Assembly: GCF_000003605.2 (NCBI RefSeq)
Contig: NW_003156241.1
Span: 213,259 to 229,025, forward strand
Direction of reading: 5' to 3'
From: Saccoglossus kowalevskii
Taxonomy: Eukaryota > Hemichordata > Enteropneusta > Harrimaniidae
Length of the DNA stretch: 15,767 nt
Part shown: positions 9,401 through 15,629 of the stretch, in pieces
How positions within the stretch are numbered: the stretch's first letter is position 1
How the letters are laid out: each line of letters begins with the position of its first letter
The notes under the pieces: generated by a model
The model's database searches: none
Told to the model about the DNA's origin: nothing
Seen by the model: the letters and a program-made list of their open reading frames with translations, nothing else
Translations under genes and position numbers: made by a program

Positions 9401-9934
9401 TTGTGGCATACAAAAGGAATGTACGATGAAAGGTCAGTTTCTATGACGCCCAAAGCTATATATTGGGATGATGGAGCTTCTTGGCATTGTAATCAAGGAG
9501 AGAGAGAAAAAGATTGGAGTGATATATCACGATTTAACAGGCATCAATTTCGCTTGAATTCTTTTGAACACTGCTCCACACTCAATAATAGCACTGTCCA
9601 GGACTACAGAAGCAACTTTTATACCAATCCGCAAGCACCTGGACAAGATGACAGATTCTTCAAAAATAATTTCTGTGATAAGCAACAGTCAAGGGCCCTT
9701 TGGAATCATTGCAATCGTGATGTATCACCAGTAAATAATGTTCCACGACCCCTTAACACTGTATCACCGAATTATCAAACTGAAATGCATGTGGATGTAT
9801 TTTCAACTGCATCTCGGTCTGTTGATCATAGGGCACAACGATCAACTTGCTTCAATGAGCGAGCTTTTCAGTACAACTACGGAAGACCACGACTTGAACA
9901 CCAGCAAAGAAGATATTTTATGAACACTTACTAA
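3437..9934 (+). CDS. Gene 1 giant terminal exon: end of DUF3715 domain plus about 2,100-residue disordered tail (frameshifted in this assembly)
   Basis: The exon begins right after CAG at 3434-3436 in phase 0, continuing the reading frame of 1959-2090. Its first residues, 'VYFYEYDNESLLKKM' then 'PSSCLPYAVVNFR', form the last strands of the DUF3715 pseudo-PARP domain and match 14461 onward. Next come about 70-residue repeats (3587-4400), a basic NLS-like cluster KGSKKRK (5199-5219), a Cys/His cluster (6216-6251), a helical segment with W-x2-W (6480-6620), two SIM-like motifs (about 8456-8560) and an aromatic, Asn- and Arg-rich C-terminus ending in 'MNTY' before TAA at 9932-9934. Composition is rich in S, K, N, D and E with few hydrophobics, as in TASOR and TEX15 tails. 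Frames used (coordinate modulo 3): 2 to about 3927, 1 to about 4148, 2 to about 5103-5155, 0 to about 7394-7451, then 2 to the stop. No in-frame nonsense codon is needed apart from these shifts. No SPOC or other catalytic domain was recognised. Nuclear chromatin scaffold is a family-based inference. Confidence 0.75.
3926..3930 (+). other. Frame break 1 in gene 1 (1-nt deletion relative to the repeat neighbour)
   Basis: Unit 1 reads 'gatggtgatgagcattttct' and unit 2 reads 'gatgttgatgacattctgtt'. One G is missing between 3927 and 3928. Skipping to the new frame at 3928 gives HSVQKTEKR, matching HFLQNTEKR of unit 1, whereas the uncorrected frame runs into TAA at 4007. The other frame has a stop at 3925-3927, which fixes the left limit. 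Confidence 0.8.
4145..4164 (+). other. Frame break 2 in gene 1 (2 nt short relative to unit 1)
   Basis: Unit 1 has 'cagaacactgaaaag' where unit 3 has 'cactgtcgaaaag', two bases fewer. The frame used from 3928 would stop at TGA 4162-4164, while the original frame continues as 'TVEKKYDARSSTKQYNSTS', matching the TEKR...S.ST linker of the earlier units. The 1-nt and 2-nt losses together restore the starting frame. Confidence 0.7.
5103..5157 (+). other. Frame break 3 in gene 1
   Basis: The upstream frame ends at TAA 5153-5155 after 'GAEEGQAL'. The next frame is open from 5103 (after TAA at 5100-5102) and carries 'RPFKLSARQKRPS' and a basic cluster typical of the rest of the protein. A one-base excess somewhere in this interval, for example in the GGG at 5128-5130 or the CCCTTTAAA at 5148-5156, would explain it. 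No splice pair of plausible length joins the two frames here. Confidence 0.65.
5199..5219 (+). other. Putative nuclear localisation signal (KGSKKRK)
   Basis: The frame open from 5103 encodes two basic clusters, ARQKRP and KGSKKRK, about a dozen residues apart: a bipartite NLS-like arrangement. A further basic cluster, IKKKRS, lies near 4420. These fit a nuclear protein, as expected for a TASOR/TEX15 relative, but basic runs are common in Lys-rich disordered proteins. Confidence 0.4.
6216..6251 (+). other. Cys/His cluster resembling a zinc knuckle (C-x2-C-x4-H-x2-C)
   Basis: The frame reads 'CCNCNQPKHILC'. The spacing C-x2-C-x4-H-x2-C is close to, but not, the canonical CCHC knuckle (C-x2-C-x4-H-x4-C). 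It stands out in a protein otherwise poor in paired cysteines. Metal binding is an inference only. Confidence 0.35.
6480..6620 (+). other. Predicted amphipathic helix / short coiled coil with W-x2-W
   Basis: The segment encodes 'AKTELVKTEQLLLQKLKDFQ' and then 'IASLRREWQKWKSSVSILES'. Leucines and other hydrophobics are spaced three to four apart with many charges and no proline. W codons are at 6585 and 6594. It is the most order-prone stretch of the tail and a candidate partner-binding site. Confidence 0.45.
7394..7451 (+). other. Frame break 4 in gene 1
   Basis: The upstream frame ends at TGA 7449-7451. The following frame is open from 7394 (after TGA 7391-7393) and reads 'SNKISGTNPEMTSNEPNKM' before a long Ser/Asp/Glu-rich stretch. 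One missing base in the interval accounts for the shift and cancels the gain of break 3. The acidic 'YSDDDDSAGP' segment marks the last confident residues of the upstream frame. Confidence 0.65.
8456..8562 (+). other. Duplicated SUMO-interaction-like motif pair (IVVDEY)
   Basis: 'DELIVVDEYEESEG' (8456-8497) and 'GEMIVVDEYSGS' (8531-8566) are two hydrophobic cores, I-V-V followed by acidic residues, 75 bases apart. The underlying DNA 'attgttgttgatgagta' is identical in both, so a local duplication produced them. The pattern fits SUMO-interacting motifs; function is inferred. Confidence 0.4.
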
Positions 9935-10370
9935 ATTGTGCATGTCCAGTGAGTCTACATGCCATGTTAGAGTTTTCATTTCAGTGACATTGCATTCTTT
10001 TTAAACAATTTGATTGTTAAAATAATAATCTAGCTAAATAGAGATTCATTGTGTTTATTACAAAGTGCATAGCCATTCATATATAAATGTTTAAAATGGA
10101 AGTGCATACAACTTTGTTTTTTCTTGTTATATTTAGTTTGTTTTTATTAGCTTGCGCAATATATATTCAGTTATAATAAAGGTGAAGAGAATGCATATTT
10201 AGCTCTGAAATTCCCACCTCATCACACCACTTAATAGTGGTGTATTTTTTTCCCCTTTTATATTGTACTGGAAACACATTTAACAGGGTGTAAAATTATG
10301 TATATTTTTTTTCTAGTTAATTGCCTTAACAAATTATCTTGTAAATAAAGATGTTTTTGACATGTTAAAT
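9935..10370 (+). other. 3' UTR of gene 1 with poly(A) signals at 10175-10180 and 10344-10349
   Basis: After TAA at 9932-9934 the sequence turns AT-rich and non-coding. Canonical AATAAA hexamers lie at 10175-10180 and 10344-10349, the latter followed by a T-rich stretch within 20 bases. Transcript ends shortly after about 10195 and about 10370 are expected, giving a 3' UTR of roughly 260 or 435 bases. Confidence 0.65.
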
Positions 10371-10605
10371 TAATTCAGACCCTGTGCTGTAACTCCATTC
10401 ATAACCGTGTGGTTGTGCGATAGAAAATTTACCAACCAATAGAAAGCTTTGTTACAAATGACTGCCAAAAGGCACTTGGAATTTTGCATTTTGTGATTTC
10501 TTCGGTTTCATTTCAGCTGATATATGTTGCAGCGACATGAACTCTGAGGTATAGCATCTGCTCTTCCATAATACTTAACAGAGGAGACAAACTACACCAC
10601 TCTCG

Positions 10606-10660
10606 ATGATCACAAGACCGATAAAGCATAATAACATAATGATTCACCATTTCCAGAGTT
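10606..10660 (+). CDS. Candidate first coding exon of gene 2 (18 codons plus 1 base)
   Basis: An ATG at 10606 (with a second in-frame ATG at 10639) opens 'MITRPIKHNNIMIHHFQS' and is followed by a strong GTAAGT donor at 10661-10666. The exon would end after one base of a codon. That is the phase needed by the acceptor at 12888, whose exon starts with the last two bases of a codon, so the junction would read TGT (Cys). Upstream, within 10430-10525, are a CCAAT motif (near 10435) and a weak TATA-like 'gatatatg'. The evidence is donor strength, phase match and position just after gene 1's end; the protein segment matches nothing I know. Other upstream exons are equally possible. Confidence 0.3.
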
Positions 10661-10857
10661 GTAAGTCTCTATATCGTTGCTGCATTGGCTCAACATCCAA
10701 GCCAACACAGCTTCCACTGTGTGCAGCCATATTTGTTTTAATAGCTTGGCCAAGAGCATTGATGAAAGAAGCAATGGCTGTTGATAAACCAATTCTAAGT
10801 AAAAGTAAAAATTACGCTTTAAAGGTTGGGTCATTGGAGCTTCCAGACTTTTTTTTT

Positions 10858-10887
10858 AGCTCCGCTGTCGACTTTGTCGAGTGGAGC
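10858..10887. repeat. Imperfect hairpin AGCTCCgCTGtCGAC / GTCGAGTGGAGCT
   Basis: The arms AGCTCCGCTGTCGAC and GTCGAGTGGAGCT are near-perfect reverse complements around a TTT loop. It lies just after a T-run and about 30 bases before the tandem array. The unit ends of that array carry the related 'agcggagctatgtcagccga'. It is probably the boundary of the same repeat family. Confidence 0.6.
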
Positions 10888-10919
10888 TCATCATATGAGT
10901 GATTGTCTGTGTCAATGAT

Positions 10920-11655
10920 TTATTTGTTGACTTCTTGAAAACTACAAGCCTGGATGCTTTGATACTTGGTGTGTATGTACCTGGGGTAGACCTCTATTAG
11001 ATTTGTTCATTTCATGATGATATCTTCAATTCTCTAATTTTGGTAAATATTTTTGTCAATTTTTGGTAAAAAGTGATATTTTTGACTTCTTGTTAAAAAC
11101 TGTAAGTCCGATTGCTTTGATACTATTCATATTGTTCATTTTCTATTGATGTCTTCAGTTTTTTAATTGAAATGTGCATTGCTAACAGCGGAGCTATGTC
11201 AGCCGATAGGCTGCTTGTTTACTTATTTGACTTCTTATTGAAAACTACAAGCCTGAATGCTTTGATACTTGGTGTATATGCACCTTGGGTAGACCTCTCT
11301 CAGATTTGTTCATTTCATGATGATATCTTGAATTCTCTAATTTTGGTGAATATTTTTGTCATTTTTGGTAAAAAGTGATATTTTTGACTTCTTGTTGAAA
11401 ACTGTAAGTCCGATTGCTTTTATATTACATATATAGGTACGACATGTGGACTTTTTTCAGATTTGTTAATTTCGTGGTGATATCTTCAATTATTATTATT
11501 GGTGAAAAGTGATATTTTTTAATTCTTGTTGAAAACGGCAAGTCCTGTTGCATTGATACATATTGTTCATTTTCTAATGATGTCTTCTGTTCTTTAATTG
11601 CAATGTGCATTGCTAGCAGCGGAGCTATCTCAGCCGACAGGCTGCTTGTTTAATA
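10920..11655 (+). repeat. Nested tandem repeat: two units of about 300-430 bp built of about 150-bp subunits
   Basis: Five subunits start with a 'gacttcttgttgaaaact'-like segment at about 10928, 11083, 11228, 11386 and 11520. The segment is followed by 'acaagcctg(g/a)atgctttgat' or 'gtaagtccgattgctttga'. The larger units end in 'agcggagctatgtcagccga' plus 'taggctgcttgttta' (about 11189-11221) and the near-identical 'agcggagctatctcagccga' plus 'caggctgcttgttta' (about 11618-11653). Shared blocks such as 'gtagacctct' and 'tttcatgatgatatctt' confirm the arrangement A-B-A-B-B'. It is non-coding; a mobile-element or satellite origin is likely. Confidence 0.8.
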
Positions 11656-12379
11656 ACTTCTCGCAATGAAAAAAAAAAGTCCTTTTAATTCCATGTCTAT
11701 GGGTAAAATAAAAGGAAAAATATAAATTGCTTTCATTGTAAACAAGTATGCGATCTATGTTCTAACAGTCTCACAGCATTGACAGGGCTGATGCTGCCTT
11801 GATTTTTCAGCTTTCTTTTTTGACAAAACCCCTGCTGTTTTTACACAAAACTTATTTTTATTCACCTATGTTAACTTAGTAATCACGTGTCTAATTTGTG
11901 ACGCAGACCAATTTTTTCAAAAAGCCAGGAACAAGGGCTTCAAGAAAATCTATTGTTTTTTATGGATCAAAACGCATTTTCCCATGGAAAATTTTTTTAC
12001 TTACAGCATGATAACTCTACCGCATCCTTAATGTTTCTGATAAGTAAAATCTACTAAATTAAACCAAAGTCTTTGATTAAACCCATGTAAAATTCCAATG
12101 AAACACATGGTTATTCTGGAAAATACAATACCTGTAAATATGCTCAAAACGGTGAAATTAAAATTAATTCCAGCGAAAATTAAATTTCATGTGTCTAAAA
12201 AATAGTCCATGGTTAAGGTACACATTTCATGCTTAGCATTTCAATTGTGCGGCAGGTTACACAATGTAAAATTTGTTTTCATTTATTTTCTGGAAATCTG
12301 AATCATACATAACATTTGATTTGCTAATTTGAGTCTGAGAAATAATGTGGTTCTTTAATATCCACATGAATTGTGCTTG

Positions 12380-12602
12380 TAAACTTGGCCAGTGGAGTTT
12401 ATGGTCGAGACCTCCCAAACACATTTCCAGTGGAGATTTGAATCTCGCTGTGCCATGAAAGCAGTCTCCTGTATCTGACCTTTAACCTTGTACATGTATA
12501 ACAAATCTGTTATTTGGCTATTAGTTCGTGTTAAGAGTATGATGATTAAACAACAAATTCTGTTTTCTGCATGCAAGGAATAAATTGAATTGAAAAAAAA
12601 AA
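12380..12602 (+). mobile_element. tRNA-derived SINE-like element with A-tail
   Basis: An A-box-like 'tggccagtggagtttatgg' (about 12388-12406) is followed about 30 bases later by a B-box-like 'gatttgaatctcgc' (about 12435-12448), the internal pol III promoter layout of tRNA-SINEs. The element ends in 'gaataaattgaattg' plus ten As at 12593-12602. The tRNA-like head, unrelated body and A-tail are all present. Clear target-site duplications were not found, so the 5' limit is approximate and the copy is probably old. Confidence 0.5.
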
Positions 12603-12888
12603 TGTGTATTACTGTGATGTTAACTAGAGGGCGCTGTTGCTATTCCAGAACTAACAATCTAGCAGTGTGCAGGTTACACTAGTCCCCTATCAACAGGTGC
12701 AAGTTGCTGAAAATAAAGATGTCGATTACACTACGCCCCCCAATTTCTTTGCCAGAAGTTGTCAACGTCTTATAGCTGTGAACGTATCATTTTGTATCTT
12801 CAACAATTACATTTGTGAATTTTTATTCACTGATTCCAACTTGTGGATAATTGTGTGTTAATGAGTTCTTTGTATTTTTATTTCCCAG

Positions 12889-13286
12889 GTTGTACAAATA
12901 AAGTTCCTGACTATTCACGAGAACACTCTGAAATATTAGCGGAAGTCAAGAATAGCTACCTTGATGTGACATATAATCTATCTTCCCATTGGGATTATGA
13001 AGGTTTGGAATTGATTGATAATCATCAATACAGGACGCAATTTTCTAATAAAAGACAACAGTTGCGGAATCATATACGCAAAGACATTGCAGAGCAGTTT
13101 GCATTTTGTTTCGTGGAGTCTGATATTATTCGTTATGTGTGTAGACAAGGAAAGCCTAATCAGCCAGATCTCTATTTGCTGTTGGGGGATCAGAAACAAG
13201 GTGTTAATCTGTGCAGACATGCTGATGTTTGTCTTCAGTGGGCAACTCTGAGACTTAAATCTCACATCAAGGTCCTGGTCTATAAG
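12889..13286 (+). CDS. Gene 2, first DUF3715 module, N-terminal exon (pseudo-PARP core)
   Basis: The exon has 132 full codons plus two leading bases; acceptor CAG at 12886-12888 and donor GTAATT at 13287. It encodes 'TNKVPDYSREHSEILAEV', 'SSHWDYEGLELIDNHQYRTQ', a charged helix 'FSNKRQQLRNHIRKDI', 'AEQFAFCFVES', 'LLLGDQKQGVNL' and 'CRHADVCLQWA', closing with 'IKVLVYK'. Order and motifs match the DUF3715 pseudo-PARP fold: an N-terminal strand-helix unit, the G-D loop, the 'G-V-N-L..H.D.C' strand-helix equivalent to the PARP G-I-Y-F-A region, then a hydrophobic strand. Position for position, the catalytic Tyr of active PARPs is Asn here and the HG(S/T) His is Gln, so ADP-ribosyl transfer is not expected. 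The frame is intact. The exon leaves in phase 0 to 14146. It is closely similar to 15236-15629. Confidence 0.85.
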
Positions 13287-14145
13287 GTAATTATCAGGTG
13301 TACTCTTGCTCATTTATTTTATCGACTTTGATCTTCACTGGATTTACTGTAAAAGGATTAATTATTCACTGGGTTTTAATTTTGCTTATTTCGCTGACTG
13401 GAAAATGCGCTAAATTAAAACCCAGTGAATATGTAAAATTTAGCATAGAACACATTATCTAAATGATAAAACCGTGAATTTAAAACCCACTGAATATGCC
13501 TGAAATGGTAAATCAGCGAAATTTAAACAGTGAAAATTAGTCATTTTACAGTATGATTTTTCTCGTTCAATAAGTTTTGATATAATTGTAAATGTTGATT
13601 TAATTTCTGGGATTTCACTTGTCTGCCAAAATAGGGTAATTAAAACAGTAATATTTAATGAGTTTAAAGTATGTGTTTCAAATAGCAGTTGAACATCCTG
13701 ACGCCCCCTCCAAAAGAGTATTAATTAATGCATATCTCACATTGAAATTTGCTTTCACACAACTCGTCACACTTTTTTTAATCCTCCAAATGTTGCCGAT
13801 GGATTACCAGCGTCCTTAGTGTTATATTGAAGACATTGCACACTAGACCTGATCAACACATGTCATGACCATATATGGTCTGGTGACCTGATTAAAAATG
13901 CATAAATATATCTGGAACACTATTGCAGATAGTTGTTCAACCTCAGACTTATTTTAAATTAATTATCAAATTTGTTTCAATAAGGCATGTAATAAATTGG
14001 ATATTCCTTGTACATTACATGAAGTTAATGTAAATCCCAAATTTGCAACTTGTAAAATATAGAAATTATCAATGTGTTTTTGTTTTGATTACTGAATCTT
14101 ATAGTGTCAAAAGATAAGTTATATTAAAATCTGTTCCTGTTCCAG
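13287..14145 (+). other. Intron of gene 2 (859 bp), phase 0, containing a MITE
   Basis: Donor GTAATT at 13287 and acceptor CAG at 14143-14145 ('ttcctgttccag'). Apart from the MITE at 13347-13551 it holds a 14-bp perfect palindrome (GACCATATATGGTC, 13867-13880) and AT-rich sequence without coding potential. Confidence 0.85.
13347..13551. mobile_element. MITE with CTGTAAAA terminal inverted repeats and TA target duplication
   Basis: The left end CTGTAAAAggAtTAAT (13347) mirrors the right end ATTAgTCaTTTTACAG (to 13551). Both are flanked by TA (13345-13346 and 13552-13553), the Tc1/mariner-type target duplication. Inside is a perfect 19-bp inverted repeat, attcactgggttttaattt (13364-13382) and its complement (13412-13430). 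'cgctga' / 'tcagcg' motifs sit further in. At 205 bp with no coding capacity it is a non-autonomous element. It sits wholly within the intron and leaves the splice sites untouched. Confidence 0.8.
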
Positions 14146-14292
14146 ATTTTCCCAGGCATTGTTCACCACATAGAATTAAGAAAATCTGTGTCAGCTCCAT
14201 ATCTAGAGCCAACACCAAACCATGATTCACATTCATCTAAGCAACCCGCCAGGCTTGAGCAATCCCTGTACGACAAAATTCAGAATTCAAAT
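14146..14292 (+). CDS. Gene 2, first DUF3715 module, middle exon, 49 codons
   Basis: This phase 0-0 exon lies between 'tgttccag' and a GTAAGT donor at 14293-14298. It encodes 'IFPGIVHHIELRKSVSAPYL', 'EPTPNHDSHSSKQPARLEQS' and 'LYDKIQNSN'. It corresponds to gene 1's exon 1959-2090: hydrophobic strand, basic patch, then P-T-x-x-H-D, then an amphipathic run. It is five codons longer, with the difference in the loop. The phase match in both genes supports the structure and the duplication. Confidence 0.85.
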
Positions 14293-14460
14293 GTAAGTAT
14301 GAAACGCCAGTCTAATGTGGGAAAACCATGTACATTTATAATTGTTGTCTATAACAACTCAATAGTGTGCAAGACATCTGTGGATAACATTACAAAGGCA
14401 TCATAAAAAATTATCATAAGCAAATTGATCATGTGATCATTCCACTTGTATCCTTCTCAG
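14293..14460 (+). other. Short intron of gene 2 (168 bp)
   Basis: GTAAGT donor at 14293 and 'tccttctcag' acceptor ending at 14460, phase 0. The equivalent intron in gene 1 (2091-3436) is eight times longer, so gene 1's has been enlarged or this one reduced since duplication. Confidence 0.9.
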
Positions 14461-14839
14461 ATTTTCTTGTATGAATATGATGATGAAGACTGCCTGCCAA
14501 AGAAGATGCCAAGTAACTGTCTTCCATATGCGATCATCTCATTAAGGAAAAAGGGTACTCTTCCTTCGATTCCTAGACTGCAAAGTGAGACTAAGAAGAA
14601 ATCCAAAAGGCAAACTTTGAGAGTACCACAGGAAACTTTTGGCAAGAACAATGAACTTGGAGAAAGTACCAATGTTGTTGATGATGATCACATTTCTAAT
14701 CATGAACAATCTCAATCAGCCGAAAAAAATGCTGTATTGCGTGATGATGTGGAAAAGGGGCTTTCAAAAGACCAGAATAGCAATATTATTATGGAGAAAA
14801 GATGTGAAAAAGAAACTGGTAAATCTAGTAAATCAAGAT
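14461..14839 (+). CDS. Gene 2, last strands of first DUF3715 module plus charged linker
   Basis: It starts in phase 0 with 'IFLYEYDDEDCLPKKM' and 'PSNCLPYAIISLRKKG', nearly the same as gene 1 at 3437 ('VYFYEYDNESLLKKM', 'PSSCLPYAVVNFR'). About 95 residues of Ser/Lys/Glu/Asp-rich linker follow, including 'STNVVDDDHISNHEQ' and 'IIMEKRCEKETGKSSKS'. It ends at a GTGAGT donor (14840-14845) after one base of a codon. If the donor is ignored, the frame reaches a TAG at 14854-14856. The linker is short and leads into a second DUF3715 exon, whereas the same place in gene 1 opens into the giant exon. A retained intron would give a protein ending 'CEYCS', a possible alternative end. Confidence 0.8.
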
Positions 14840-15235
14840 GTGAGTACTGTAGTTAGTTTCGTTCAGTGAATTTGGGGTTAGCTGTTTTCAGGAAATACAA
14901 CAAACGAAAAAGCTTTCAACATCTTGAAACTTTTGATAATTTGTTGCTAGTTTTTGCCGAGCCCTATGCGACTACAGATTGGCCAATCCCAATGCAGGAT
15001 CTGGATGCAGCCTTGAAAGTAAAACTGTTGATTCTGAGTGTTTAGGAATAATTATAAATTAAATGTATGTATAGAGGATATTGCATGAGAGACCCTACAT
15101 CAGATTTATTAACAAGTGTAGTAATTTTTTTTCATTTGCTTTGTGAGACACTAATAAAATTAATAAAATCTTCTCAGAATAGTGGAATATATCAAACATG
15201 TATTTTTATATAAATAAATGCTTTTGTTTTTTTAG
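14840..15235 (+). other. Intron of gene 2 joining two DUF3715 modules (396 bp, phase 1)
   Basis: GTGAGT at 14840 and 'tttgtttttttag' ending at 15235. The junction completes a TGG codon (T from 14839, GG from 15236). No coding potential inside. Confidence 0.8.
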
Positions 15236-15629
15236 GGCAAAGAACTGAATTAAAATCTAGCTCCTATGAACGTCGTGTAATTCATGAAAAACTACTAGAA
15301 TCATTCCTTGATCCAAACTATGTTCTATCAAGTGATTGGAAATACAATGGGATGGAGTTAATTGAGAATACAGTGCTGAGAAAAAAATTTCGCAGAAAAA
15401 AGAAGCTCTCAAGAAAAAGATGGAATATGTTAAAGAGGAGGCAGCATTTTGTTTTACAACACCAGAAGAGCTAGATTTTGTGTGTAAATCTGGGAGATCT
15501 GAAAACAGCAACTTTCATCAATTATTGGGAGATGATAAGTGTGGACTGAATCTCAGCCAGCATCCAGATGTGTGTTTAAAATGGGCTATGAGAACCCGCA
15601 AACAGACTGTAAAGATGTTAGTATACAAG
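15236..15629 (+). CDS. Gene 2, second DUF3715 module, N-terminal exon (one frame break)
   Basis: The exon opens with the same phase as 12889, encodes 'QRTELKSSSYERRVIHEKL', 'SSDWKYNGMELIENTVLRKK', then after a frame break 'ALKKKMEYVKEEAAFCF', 'LLGDDKCGLNL', 'SQHPDVCLKWA' and 'VKMLVYK', and ends at a GTGAGC donor (15630). Motif by motif it follows 12889-13286: W.Y.G.ELI.N, charged helix, AFCF, LLGD, NL..H.DVCL.WA, VLVYK. With one base restored its length is 131 codons plus two bases, one codon shorter than the sister exon. Catalytic PARP positions are again Asn (for Tyr) and Ser (for His). The module's remaining two exons lie beyond the window. Gene 2 thus encodes at least two DUF3715 domains in a row. 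Confidence 0.8.
15381..15392 (+). other. Frame break in gene 2 at an A7 homopolymer
   Basis: The upstream frame reads ENTVLRKK up to the seven As at 15381-15387. Continuing it gives a Lys/Arg run and a stop near 15470. Adding one A gives 'KKISQKKEALKKKMEYVKEE' and the conserved AFCF strand. A single-base loss in a homopolymer is the typical long-read assembly error. Confidence 0.7.

Larger units (their letters stand above)
10661..12888 (+). other. Intron or intergenic region before the first gene 2 DUF3715 exon
   Basis: This is non-coding and repeat-rich. It holds a minisatellite-like array (10920-11655) next to a hairpin, and a tRNA-SINE-like element (about 12380-12602). It ends with a pyrimidine tract and CAG at 12886-12888. 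About 11660-12380 is AT-rich with no recognised feature, except a possible decayed relative of the 13347 MITE around 12143-12187 ('cagcgaaaattaaa'). A 64-codon open frame at 12667-12861 has no supporting splice or family signal. Confidence 0.6.

Noticed and set aside
4064-9934. Three separate genes for the long frames at 4064, 5103 and 7394
   Set aside because: Starts would be internal with no promoter or UTR space, frames abut within tens of bases, and composition is continuous. One frame-shifted exon is simpler.
10610-10834. Minus-strand 74-codon frame with hydrophobic Leu-rich stretches
   Set aside because: No family resemblance, no regulatory or splice support, and it opposes the plus-strand gene order.
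10606-10902. 98-codon plus-strand frame read as a complete small gene
   Set aside because: It crosses a strong donor at 10661 and runs into the T-run and hairpin repeat. Only its first 55 bases are kept, as a candidate exon.
12385-12460. Functional tRNA gene
   Set aside because: A- and B-box-like stretches are degenerate, no acceptor stem pairs, and the sequence runs into a SINE-like body and A-tail.
12667-12861. 64-codon frame just before the 12889 exon as an extra exon
   Set aside because: It runs on into AT-rich sequence. The ATG-started alternative at about 12719 has no donor in the phase required by 12889.
13867-13880. 14-bp palindrome GACCATATATGGTC as a transcription factor site
   Set aside because: The core resembles an SRF-type CC(A/T)6GG box, but a single intronic match is expected by chance and has no other support.
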